From SbD1 sp039679945 (GTDB taxonomy: Bacteria; Desulfobacterota; Syntrophobacteria; Syntrophobacterales; Syntrophobacteraceae): 64,000 nucleotides of DNA. Made by a program: the position numbers and the translations under genes. The stretch is from NCBI GenBank assembly GCA_039679945.1, contig JBDKTY010000067.1:1-64000 (forward strand), read 5' to 3'. The notes under the pieces are model-generated. The model saw only the letters and a list, made by a program, of their open reading frames with translations. It was not told where the DNA came from and did not search any database. Each line of letters starts with the position of its first letter. Position 1 is the first letter of the stretch. Below, piece by piece: positions 9,595-17,033 of the stretch.

Positions 9595-9614
9595 CGTGTT
9601 GAAAGAATTCACAC
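9595..9614. promoter_or_regulatory. Conserved upstream element, module 2 (candidate activator site)
   Basis: Exact copy of the 20-mer at 3211-3230, at nearly the same distance from the kinase start (about 155 bp) and from the sigma-54 promoter (about 190 bp). Sequence around it is only partly conserved, which argues that the element itself is under selection or was copied with the module. Confidence 0.5.
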
Positions 9615-9780
9615 CCGCCTTCCAGCCGATGAGGACACGAGATCGCATTCATCCGGCGGGTCCGTTCACTATCAGCCCGCCCCCGATTCGTCGCGAAACA
9701 GTATCCCGCGCCGTCCGGGATGGAGTCGGACGCTCCGAGGTTTCCGCGCGACAGTCTGTGACCTTGCACAGATTGTTCCG

Positions 9781-9796
9781 TGGCTTGGATCTTGCC
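9781..9796 (+). promoter_or_regulatory. Sigma-54 (-24/-12) promoter, module 2
   Basis: TGGCTTGGATCTTGCC: GG at 9782-9783, GC at 9794-9795, 10 nt between. It differs from the module 1 promoter by one base. It lies about 210 bp upstream of the DUF1254/DUF1214 gene. A short A/T-biased stretch and CTGTG-N6-CACAG (near 9756-9771) precede it. No gene was seen in the rest of 9442-10007. Confidence 0.72.
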
Positions 9797-10007
9797 AAGA
9801 ATCTCCACAAACACGGACTCCATGGGTTGCCTGGCGCGGTTCCATGAAAGGAGACGGCCCACGCCGCCGCTTTTCATACGAGCCACTCCAGCCGGCATGG
9901 AAAGGAGGTGAGGACTTCTATCCTGCTCCGTACAATCGATAAATCGCGACTGATGCTATTCCATGGCCCATCTTCAATCATCTCATTAGCGGAAGGCTGA
10001 AAATCAA

Positions 10008-11320
10008 ATGAAAAAAAGAACAGTATTCGCCACTTTGCTCGTCCTGACTCTTATAGCCCTGCAGGGACTCAAGGCTGAAGCCCGCAATCCGCTTGCAACG
10101 AACGACCAGTTATACGCGGAATACCTGGCTACATACATGATAGCAACTCCTGAAGTGGAGGCGGCAAAAGCAACGTTATCAACGAACTGGCAGGCCCTCC
10201 TCGGCACCGTGAGCGCCGAGCAACTGGCGTATCTCCAGGAAGCAGTCGATGAGTCGGCATTCGCATCGGCGCTTAGCGTGCAGGGCAGCGATCCCAACTA
10301 TCCGAAGGCCATTTCGACTCTTGCGGCCCCACATTCCTGGCATGGCATGGATGTCCCCGGTTCCAGGTCGGTATTTGATAACCCTGACACGATTTACAGG
10401 AGTATCAAGATCGATCCGACCGCGAGCTACGTAATTAGAGGCAAACGGGCACAGGTCCCGCCGGTGGATGAGAATTTTTCTCTGTGGGATGCTTCCAATA
10501 ATACGATTTCGAATATGCGGGGCAAGGACCTGGTCACAAAAGCGGACGGATCATTTACCATCACGGTGGACAGCAATCCCGCAAATGGCAGGAAGAACCA
10601 CATCCAAACAACCTCGGCATCAAAAACCATATTTGTCCGGAATACCGTTAATGATTGGCAACTCAGAGGTTTACCAAATTGACTGTCGAACGGATCGACG
10701 ATGGGACGACACTGCCCGACCCCAAGACGTTCGATGCCATGGTCAGTCAGATAGCTGCTTCCATTCCGAGCACCACCGCCATCAATATCTTCAATACCAG
10801 GGCGAATGCGCAGGCTGTCAATACAATCCCCGCTATAACCCGGGGAGGGAGCGCGGGGACCTTGTCAACCCAGGCGCAGGAATACAGTTCATGGAAGATT
10901 GCCGATGACGAGGCATTGATCGTAAAAGTCAACCTGGGCGGTGCAAAATACCTCATCTGCCCGGTTTATGATAAATGGCTGATCACAACGGACTACATCA
11001 ACCATACGCAGACCCTGAACAACGCCCAGGCAGTACCCAACCCCAATGGCACTTACACCTTCGTGATCTCCGTGCAGGACCCCGGTGTCTACAACTGGAT
11101 CGATACGGTCGGAATGCACGAGGGATATCTCAACCTCCGATGGCAGGCTCTGCCCGGCAAAGTCCCGGCGACCGGTGACGTATCGGCGACCATGAAACTT
11201 GTCAAACTGGTATATCTGAAAAGTATTCTCCCTCCCCATACCAAGTGGGTCACCAAGCAGGAACGCAAACAGCAACTCAGGGAACGCCGCGAGGCTTATG
11301 CGAAAAGATATGCGGAGTAA
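10008..11320 (+). pseudogene. Exported DUF1254/DUF1214-family protein, frameshifted; module 2 output
   Basis: The first frame (10008-10682) has a signal peptide (MKKRTVFATL... KAEARNP) and the N-terminal part of a DUF1254/DUF1214-type protein, reaching FVRNTVNDW before running into QLRGLPN and a stop. The rest continues in the -1 frame from about 10658 (ATQRFTKLTVERID) to 11320, including the C-terminal DUF1214-like region (VKLVYLKSILP). Re-reading base 10658 restores one protein of about 437 residues, so a single base appears to be missing. No slippery heptamer is visible, so programmed frameshifting is unlikely. This is either a recent inactivation or a sequencing error. The family is widespread, usually exported, and of unclear function. 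The gene sits under the sigma-54 promoter at 9781. Confidence 0.82.
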
Positions 11321-11355
11321 CGGCTGGAACGTGTGAAGAATCGGGCAGCGGACTG

Positions 11356-11478
11356 ATACGGAGTTGCGTTCAAGATGAGTCTATCCCTAAATCGAAGATC
11401 CCGTTCAGAATTGACCCGTTCTACCCTTCGATACCTCAGGGCGAACGGGGGTATATCCTCTTGAACGCCAATTAGTAT
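11356..11478. repeat. 123-bp MITE-like palindromic element, copy 1
   Basis: Begins ATACGG and ends TTAGTAT. Near the ends it has inverted repeats GCGTTCAAGA (11366-11375) and TCTTGAACGC (11459-11468), and inside an inner stem CCCGTTC/GAACGGG (11415-11421, 11443-11449). The copy at 48058-48180 is nearly identical and the same length. Diverged copies lie at 61612-61731 and 61733-61854. It contains no open frame. Size, terminal inverted repeats and dispersal are those of a miniature inverted-repeat element. Confidence 0.75.
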
Positions 11479-11514
11479 GAGGGCACACATCAGCCGCGAT
11501 ATGAAGATGGAAAA

Positions 11515-11544
11515 GATACCGCGAGGACTGATCCTTGCGGTATC
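11515..11544 (-). terminator. Intrinsic terminator downstream of the VapBC-type operon
   Basis: The perfect arms GATACCGC and GCGGTATC close an inner AGGA/TCCT stem. Read on the minus strand the hairpin is followed by TTTTCC. It lies 60 bp beyond the stop of the PIN-domain gene. Confidence 0.6.
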
Positions 11545-11602
11545 CTTCATTGCAGTCATGAGTTGATTTGGTCACGGATAGCAGAAGGTTTTGCACCGAA
11601 AT

Positions 11603-12001
11603 TCAGCTTCCGAGCTTCAGATTGATTACCTTGATTCCCTTTTTCCTGTAGCTCTCGAAGTGGACATCCGTGGTGTAAATCACTCGGACTCTTTCCGCGA
11701 GAAAACCGGCGAGAATCAGAGAATCGACGGCAGAGATACCCAGACCGTGACTGAGCGCCGCCGCCCTTGAAAGAATATCATTGTCTCTGAGCCAGAGAAC
11801 CGTGCAGACAGCGGGAATTGCTTCGAGCAGAGTGGTTGCGCCCTCGATTCCTCTTTTCAGGCTCAGCATTTCGAGTTCAGAGAGGGTCAGGCAAGATACG
11901 ACAGCCTCTTCTCTGTCCTCGATAAGGGCTTTCCACACGGAGACCGACGTCGAATTTCCCCGAAGAAACTCAATGAAGAAACCCGTATCAAGGCCGATCA
12001 T
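11603..12001 (-). CDS. PIN-domain ribonuclease toxin (VapC-like)
   Basis: 132-residue PIN-domain protein. Conserved acidic residues are in place: Asp in MIGLDTGFF, Glu in LSELEML, Asp in SAVDSLILAG and Asp in IYTTDVHF. PIN toxins are Mg2+-dependent RNases held in check by a co-encoded antitoxin. The start at 12001 (MIGLD) is where the fold begins, although the frame is open upstream. It overlaps the antitoxin gene by 14 bp, the usual antitoxin-then-toxin order. A minus-strand terminator follows. The RNA target is unknown. Confidence 0.88.
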   Translation of the reverse strand: MIGLDTGFFIEFLRGNSTSVSVWKALIEDREEAVVSCLTLSELEMLSLKRGIEGATTLLEAIPAVCTVLWLRDNDILSRAAALSHGLGISAVDSLILAGFLAERVRVIYTTDVHFESYRKKGIKVINLKLGS

Positions 12002-12218
12002 CGCCCCTCCCCTCCTCGACCATCCTGTCCACATCCGGGGCGACGTGAACTTTACCGGCGAGTTCCAGTGCTTTATTCCCCAAAGCCCTCTTTTGCTGGT
12101 CGATGAGGTATTTCTCGATGGCCTCCGCCACGAGACTGGAGACCGAGACCTGACGGTTGGCCGCGACACGCTTCAAGTTTTCACTCAATTTGTCCGGAAT
12201 GCTGACGGTCATGCGCAT
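11988..12218 (-). CDS. Ribbon-helix-helix antitoxin (VapB-like)
   Basis: 76-residue protein with an N-terminal ribbon-helix-helix segment (MTVSIPDKLSENLKRVA, then SVSSLVAEAIEKYL) and a polar C-terminal tail that would wrap the toxin. Such antitoxins bind their own promoter and neutralise the PIN RNase. The ATG at 12218 has AAGGAGG 5 nt upstream. A second ATG two codons later (12212) is possible. It is translationally coupled to the downstream PIN gene by overlap. No clear operator was identified in the roughly 200 bp upstream. Confidence 0.85.
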   Translation of the reverse strand: MRMTVSIPDKLSENLKRVAANRQVSVSSLVAEAIEKYLIDQQKRALGNKALELAGKVHVAPDVDRMVEEGRGDDRP

Positions 12219-12422
12219 GAACACCTCCTTGCCTGATCGAACAGGTTAATACCTGCTCTTCATGGATATCATATCATACCTTATGCGCATAACAATGCGA
12301 TACATTCCTTCCGCGCATCGAGAGCCTAAACGGTGCACCTTCAAGCGATAAATCGATGGCTATCGGGTATTCGGCCGCCGTCGTCGATACCCTTGCTTGC
12401 GCCGCTTGATGCGAATCCGCGG

Positions 12423-12986
12423 TCACATCTTCCACCCCCGATAAACCGAGAGGCTTTCTCTCCCGCATTTCAGACTCCGCGCCAGCAGCATCCGTTTTGG
12501 CGGGAAATGGGGGCCGTAGACAAGCAGGACGCCGTCCCAGCCTCCGAGCGATTCTTCAAGGGCGTAAACGGGCTTATCGGGATAAATGAACAGGATGTCG
12601 GCGGCCCTGATGCGCTGGGTAAAGAAATCGGCGCAGAGAAAGTTCACGTGATTTCCTAGTTCAACGGCTCTCGCGGATTCCGCCGCTTCCGAAGCGAGGT
12701 CCGGGTCGGCCTCTATGCCGATGGCCGTGGTGAAAAGACCCGCCATACACGTAGCGGCGCCATCCCCGCTGCCCAGGTCCACGAAGAGCTTGAATGCGGA
12801 AAGATTGATCTTTTTGAAAAAATAGAAGAGATGAGCGGGCCGTGACCTGGCCCATGCCCCCGATGCGGTAAGCCTGTAGGAAACCTGCCCATCGGAATCG
12901 GGTACGACCTCGAAGCGGCGGATCAGTTCAATGGCCTTCCTTTGGAAAAATGATTTCCGAGGCAATAACTTCGATTCACGCCTCAT
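12423..12986 (-). CDS. SAM-dependent methyltransferase-like protein
   Basis: 187-residue protein with a class I methyltransferase core: motif I FVDLGSGDGAATCMAG near residue 68, an acidic residue in IGIEADPD, and FLCADFF followed by DILFIYPDKP in the position of motif IV. An N-terminal stretch of about 55 residues looks like a winged-helix or substrate-binding segment. The ATG overlaps the stop of the hexapeptide gene upstream (ATGA), so the two form an operon. The substrate is unknown. IYPDKP replaces the DPPY/NPPY of N-methyltransferases, so an RNA, protein or small-molecule target is equally possible. Confidence 0.75.
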   Translation of the reverse strand: MRRESKLLPRKSFFQRKAIELIRRFEVVPDSDGQVSYRLTASGAWARSRPAHLFYFFKKINLSAFKLFVDLGSGDGAATCMAGLFTTAIGIEADPDLASEAAESARAVELGNHVNFLCADFFTQRIRAADILFIYPDKPVYALEESLGGWDGVLLVYGPHFPPKRMLLARSLKCGRESLSVYRGWKM

Positions 12987-13786
12987 TTACGAATGATCGT
13001 TTTCGGTTCATAGTAGCCGGGCCGAACGGAAGCGACCGGGTATACGAGGCATTGCCTGCCAAGGATGGATCCCGGGTTGGTCACCGTATTGCAGCCTATC
13101 TCCACGCCATCCCCAAGCACGGCCCCCAGTTTGCGAAGACCCGTATCGACGGAATTGCCTCGGACCGTGACCCGGACGTTTGTCTCCTTAATTTTGAGGT
13201 TCGCCAGCTTGGTTCCCGCTCCCAGGTTCGTGTCATTTCCGAGAATGCTGTCGCCGATGTAGGCAAAATGTCCCGCTTTGGCGCCATTAAGCATAATGCT
13301 CGATTTCATCTCCGTGGTGTGACCGACCACACACCTCTCGCCTACAATGCATTTGCCCCGCATGTAAGCACCCTGGCGCACTTCCGTTTGCGCTCCTATC
13401 ATTGCGGGGCCCTTTACCAGGGCGCCCGGTTCCAGGACTGCCCCCGGACCGATAAAGATCGCTTCGTCCCACAGGACACCGCCAGCGAACAGCACCGCCG
13501 CATCCGAGGTTTCCTCACCACCGACCTTGACCCTGAATTTTCCCTTCGTAACATCGCCGCCGATTATCTCGAACCCGGCATCCAGCCATTGACCCCGCCA
13601 GAGAACGAGGGTTTTTTCGAGGGGACGCCCGAAACATCCTACCCCGGAGACATTGGGTTTCATGTGGTTGTCAAGAAAGGAGGAGATCTTGCCGAGGGCC
13701 TCCCAGACAAGCCCGCATCCACTGAAAACATCCCTGTAAGCAAAATGGGAAAGATCAAAAAAAACTTCAGGCCGTAGAAAATCCAT
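12983..13786 (-). CDS. Left-handed beta-helix (hexapeptide) transferase, GlmU C-domain-like
   Basis: 267-residue protein. The central part carries imperfect hexapeptide repeats (IGPGAVLEPGALVKGPAMIG, then GAYMRGKCIVGERCVVG) and a lower coil set (GDSILGNDTNLGAGTKLANL) typical of UDP-sugar-linked acyl- or nucleotidyltransferases such as the C-domain of GlmU. The first 85 residues resemble no domain I can name (FDLSHFAYRDVF). There is no N-terminal nucleotidyltransferase motif, so it is a stand-alone beta-helix protein. It is translationally coupled to the methyltransferase-like gene, suggesting a shared substrate such as a sugar nucleotide or cell-envelope component (inference). Confidence 0.78.
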   Translation of the reverse strand: MDFLRPEVFFDLSHFAYRDVFSGCGLVWEALGKISSFLDNHMKPNVSGVGCFGRPLEKTLVLWRGQWLDAGFEIIGGDVTKGKFRVKVGGEETSDAAVLFAGGVLWDEAIFIGPGAVLEPGALVKGPAMIGAQTEVRQGAYMRGKCIVGERCVVGHTTEMKSSIMLNGAKAGHFAYIGDSILGNDTNLGAGTKLANLKIKETNVRVTVRGNSVDTGLRKLGAVLGDGVEIGCNTVTNPGSILGRQCLVYPVASVRPGYYEPKTIIRK

Positions 13787-13888
13787 TTGCCCATTCCTCC
13801 CGAAATAACCGACTTATTGCAGGACAGCGATACGGATTAGCATATTACTTGCATCAATTTGCACAAAACAGTGGTCCGATCTCGTACT

Positions 13889-13912
13889 TTTTCCGTATTA
13901 TATAGCGGAAAA
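13889..13912. other. Inverted repeat in a divergent intergenic region
   Basis: Arms TTTTCCG (13889-13895) and CGGAAAA (13906-13912) around the AT-rich loop TATTATATAG. It lies in the 222-bp gap between the hexapeptide gene (minus) and the zinc-ribbon gene (plus). It could be an operator overlapping promoters for one or both genes. No terminator role fits, since no gene points into it. Confidence 0.4.
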
Positions 13913-14008
13913 GGAAACGTATAAAAACGATTTGATACCAATCCCGTGGTTCCGGTCTTCCTATCGAAATCGGGGAGTCCCGGACGGTCCCAAAACAGGA
14001 GAAGACAG

Positions 14009-14659
14009 GTGAAGGTTCAATGTCCCGGATGCCGAATAGCTTTGACCATTCCAGATGACAAGATACCCGACGGGAAAGCGGTCAGGATGCCTTGCCCCAA
14101 ATGCAAGGTGCCCGTGGAAATCAGTAGAAAGCAACCGGAGTCCGCAACACAGGAGTATTTCGCCACCGGTTCCGCGCCACCTCTGTCCGATTCTCTTTCC
14201 GACTACGCGGGTGCCGTGGACGTCGTGGAGGAGGGGGTCAAGACGGCATTGCTCTGTGTCGGCACCAGGCTGGGTGAAAAAATTGCCCAGGTGCTTCAGG
14301 AACTCGACTACTGGGTGGTGCATGCGGCGCGTTCCGGTTTCGCCCTTGGCAAACTGCATCACAATAATTATGATCTCCTCATACTTGAAGATACTTTCGA
14401 TTCCGCTCAAACTGGGAACAACCTCGTCCTCCACCATGTACAGCTCTTGCCGATGCACCTCAGAAGGCAATTCTTCCTTTGCCTCTTCTCCGAAACATTG
14501 CCGTCAATGGATGCCATACGGGCTTTTCAGATGGGCGTAAATCTTATCCTCAACATTAAGGACCTCGAAAAGGCCAAAATCATTCTCGCCCGCTCGCTAA
14601 AAGAGTACAAAAGTTTCTACGGCTTCTTCAATGCCGAGATGAACCGAAAGCAGTACTGA
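14009..14659 (+). CDS. Zinc-ribbon protein with degenerate receiver-like domain
   Basis: 216-residue cytoplasmic protein. It starts with a MJ0042-type zinc ribbon (CPGCRIAL ... CPKCKVPVEI, two CxxC pairs). After a linker there is a region of about 125 residues with the alternating pattern of a CheY-like receiver (TALLCVGTRLGEKIAQVLQE, then YDLLILEDTFDS), but the usual acidic pair and Lys are not clearly kept. It may therefore be a pseudo-receiver. GTG at 14009 is chosen as the start: AGGAG lies just upstream and the ribbon begins immediately after it. Ribbon plus pseudo-receiver proteins are common in deltaproteobacteria but have no known function. Confidence 0.8.
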   Translation: MKVQCPGCRIALTIPDDKIPDGKAVRMPCPKCKVPVEISRKQPESATQEYFATGSAPPLSDSLSDYAGAVDVVEEGVKTALLCVGTRLGEKIAQVLQELDYWVVHAARSGFALGKLHHNNYDLLILEDTFDSAQTGNNLVLHHVQLLPMHLRRQFFLCLFSETLPSMDAIRAFQMGVNLILNIKDLEKAKIILARSLKEYKSFYGFFNAEMNRKQY

Positions 14660-14712
14660 TAGAAGCGAAACCGGGATGGCGCGCGGGATGGGGGAAAGAG
14701 CCGGGGCTCCCG

Positions 14713-14979
14713 ATGTCCAGACATCCGCGGGTTAGAATCGAAAACTGCGTGGCCACCATCCTGGAAATCAACCGGAACCTCGGGACAGGGCAGATAAGAC
14801 CGGAGATCATCCGCCAGTTCGAGCGCCTGAAGGCCTTTGTCCACGCGGTATCGGAAGAGAGCGTCGATGAAGATGATATTGACAGGATCGAGGAGGCTAC
14901 TAACCAGTTGCTGGATGAGATTCGGTGCAACATGAAAATGCGGGAAATACCCTACCATCCCGAAGGGCCGATCCATTGA
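14713..14979 (+). CDS. Small helical protein of unknown function
   Basis: 88 residues, mostly predicted helical and acidic in the middle (SEESVDEDDIDRIEEATNQL), with no signal peptide or membrane segment. It follows the zinc-ribbon gene by about 50 bp on the same strand and is followed by the hairpin at 15001-15032, so it is probably the last gene of that transcript. The ribosome-binding site is weak (GGGG about 8 nt upstream). I do not recognise the family. Confidence 0.6.
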   Translation: MSRHPRVRIENCVATILEINRNLGTGQIRPEIIRQFERLKAFVHAVSEESVDEDDIDRIEEATNQLLDEIRCNMKMREIPYHPEGPIH

Positions 14980-15000
14980 CGATTCTAAGCCCGAATATGT

Positions 15001-15032
15001 GAAAACCCCGCGTTTGCGGGGTTTTCTTTTTT
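15001..15032. terminator. Bidirectional intrinsic terminator
   Basis: Arms AACCCCGC and GCGGGGTT are separated by a 3-5 nt loop. On the plus strand TTTTCTTTTTT follows; on the minus strand GGGGTTTTC follows. It separates two convergent transcripts (14713-14979 plus, 15053-16513 minus). Confidence 0.88.
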
Positions 15033-15052
15033 CGTGTTCTTTCGCCAGACGG

Positions 15053-16513
15053 CTATCTTCTGCCTCCGTGGCCACCACCGCCACCAAAGCCGCCGCCGTG
15101 ACCACCGCCAAAACCGCCTCCTCCATGACCGCCACCGAAGCCGCCTCCACCGCCAAAGCCGCCTCGGGAGAAGCCGCCCCCGCTGAAACCGCTACCGCGG
15201 GCGCTCAAACCACCGCCGCTCATGCCGGAGAAACTGCTCCCCGAGCGCACACCACCTCCACCGGTCGAGAAACCACTAAAGGACCTCGGAGCGGAAGAAG
15301 AGAATCCGGCGCTGGATCCCCTTGTCACCGGGCCGCCGAATGCGCCCGAGGTGCGGTTTTGGAACCGGCTCCCGGACACACTGGAGCCAGCCTGTCGAAA
15401 ACCCGCGCCTCCATCTCGGCCCGACCCGACGGAGGCAAGCCGATTGGAATTGATGCTCGCGTTCAGACTCCCGCCCGTACTTCGGTTCCCACCGGCCGAA
15501 AACTGCCGCCCGGAAGTGCCAAGGCCTCGAGAACCACCCGAAAGAGTATTCCCGAACCTGTCCGCATCATGGCTGACAGCCCCGGAGCCCCGAGAACTGT
15601 TCAGGTTGCGATTGAGAATAGACCGGGCACCTTGAGTGTTGCCGGCAAAATTATTCCCGGCCCGCCCGTTCGCGACTGTTCTTGAACCACCCGCCCCGGA
15701 GGCTCGTGTCACCGGGTCAATCCTTGCCACCTGCCCCGTACCGTTTCGCACGTGATTGGTGACTCTTCCCCCGCCGCCCGATGCTACATGGCCGTGATGG
15801 TGGTCTCTGGTTCCGTGGCCCCCCCCGTTGATGAATACCGTTCTGTCGAAATCGTTCAACACAAAGAAACCGTCAAAACCGACTCCTCCCCACCAAAAGG
15901 GTGACGGGACCCAGGAATACAGGTACCAGTAGTCCCAGGGAGGAGGGTAATAGGTCACAACGGGAGGACCATAATCAACATAGTATTCATCGACACCGGG
16001 GTCGTATGTGTAATCCGGATATGGCGGTGCACTGTCACTGTAACTTTCGGGAGGCGATTGCCCTTCTCCACGATAGCCCGCCGAAAGATTCGTATTCGAT
16101 CTGTAATCGTACTGCTCACCCGCGACTGTTATGGGGAGCCCCAAACCAGTGCTGACATCAGCGACCGCGCCGCTGACTCTATCCACGCTCATTGCCACTT
16201 TGCCCGCCCCCGCGGCGTCAACCGCTGCTTGCCGCACCTCTTGAAAAATATCCGGGGTAACAGGGTAATCAGCAACCCACCCGTTCTTTGGAGCAACACC
16301 GACGGAAGCCAGGGAGCTTTCCGCCTCGGCTTCCTCATTTGAAGCCGTCAGGTTAAGTGATTTCGCCAATTCGATGGCAAAATCCCCCTCGCGGACTAAA
16401 GGCTGTTCTATCGGAGGCTTGGACCCGGAAGACCCCCGCGCGCTGTCAGCAGCGGCTGCCAGAGGCATCAGGGTCAAACCCACGGCCACAAAAATGGCCA
16501 CCAGTGTTTTCAT
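15053..16513 (-). CDS. Secreted Gly/Ser-rich protein with Tyr/Pro/Trp-rich middle
   Basis: 486 residues. There is a signal peptide (MKTLVAIFVAVGL... AAAADS), then a polar segment, a Tyr/Pro/Trp-rich block (YYPPPWDYWYLYSWVPSPFW) and a low-complexity C-terminal half rich in Gly, Ser, Arg and Asn that ends in GGG-F and GGH repeats. The middle resembles Tyr/Trp-rich surface proteins of the DUF3300 type (weak). The ATG at 16513 was chosen because the signal peptide starts there and AAGGA precedes it; the frame is open further upstream. Export to periplasm or surface is supported. No enzymatic motif was seen. Confidence 0.82.
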   Translation of the reverse strand: MKTLVAIFVAVGLTLMPLAAAADSARGSSGSKPPIEQPLVREGDFAIELAKSLNLTASNEEAEAESSLASVGVAPKNGWVADYPVTPDIFQEVRQAAVDAAGAGKVAMSVDRVSGAVADVSTGLGLPITVAGEQYDYRSNTNLSAGYRGEGQSPPESYSDSAPPYPDYTYDPGVDEYYVDYGPPVVTYYPPPWDYWYLYSWVPSPFWWGGVGFDGFFVLNDFDRTVFINGGGHGTRDHHHGHVASGGGGRVTNHVRNGTGQVARIDPVTRASGAGGSRTVANGRAGNNFAGNTQGARSILNRNLNSSRGSGAVSHDADRFGNTLSGGSRGLGTSGRQFSAGGNRSTGGSLNASINSNRLASVGSGRDGGAGFRQAGSSVSGSRFQNRTSGAFGGPVTRGSSAGFSSSAPRSFSGFSTGGGGVRSGSSFSGMSGGGLSARGSGFSGGGFSRGGFGGGGGFGGGHGGGGFGGGHGGGFGGGGGHGGRR

Positions 16514-16775
16514 AGGTATTCCTTTCCAATCCGATTTCCCTATCGACCATACGAAAATATAAGCACTGCAAGTAGTTATGGCGATTAGGATAATCACAAT
16601 TCGATCAAGGTTTTTTGAACTTCCTCCGCGCGGCACCGGGGCTGGCGTCTTCGATAACTATTCAAATTTATTTTGTTTTATTATTATTGACATGCGGTAT
16701 GGGTACATCTATTCTTCATATTTTCAGAGCCGGATGCGAAATCCGGCGTGTATTTACTTTTTTGGCGAGCGAACC

Positions 16776-16925
16776 ATGAGAAAAACCCTCGTTGGATGGT
16801 TGATTTGGTTCCTAGCCGCCGCGGCGCTCACGATTTTTTTGAATGCGGCCGAACAGGGCGCCAGGAAACAGAGTGAGGGTTCCGCCAAACGTCCTCCGGT
16901 CCAATACCATTACTACATGGACTGA
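16776..16925 (+). CDS. Small single-pass membrane protein
   Basis: 49 residues: MRKTLVGWLIWFLAAAALTI forms one N-terminal transmembrane or uncleaved signal helix, followed by a short polar tail ending PPVQYHYYMD. GGCGAG lies about 6 nt before the ATG. An AT-rich stretch upstream (16660-16710) may contain its promoter. Function unknown. Confidence 0.5.
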   Translation: MRKTLVGWLIWFLAAAALTIFLNAAEQGARKQSEGSAKRPPVQYHYYMD

Positions 16926-17033
16926 GTCCCGATTCGTGAGATTTCGAGGCTCGTCCGGAGGCAAAAACCCGGGATTCATTCGGCTGTCCGCCCCGCTCTT
17001 TCTCAACCAGCAGTAGCTCTCCCGCTTTCGAGA

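Noticed and set aside
9900..9995. Leader peptide after AGGAGGTG
   Set aside because: The GTG overlaps the ribosome-binding site itself, and no start lies at a workable spacing.
12950..13777. Plus-strand frame over the hexapeptide gene
   Set aside because: Shadow; the minus strand shows clear hexapeptide repeats.
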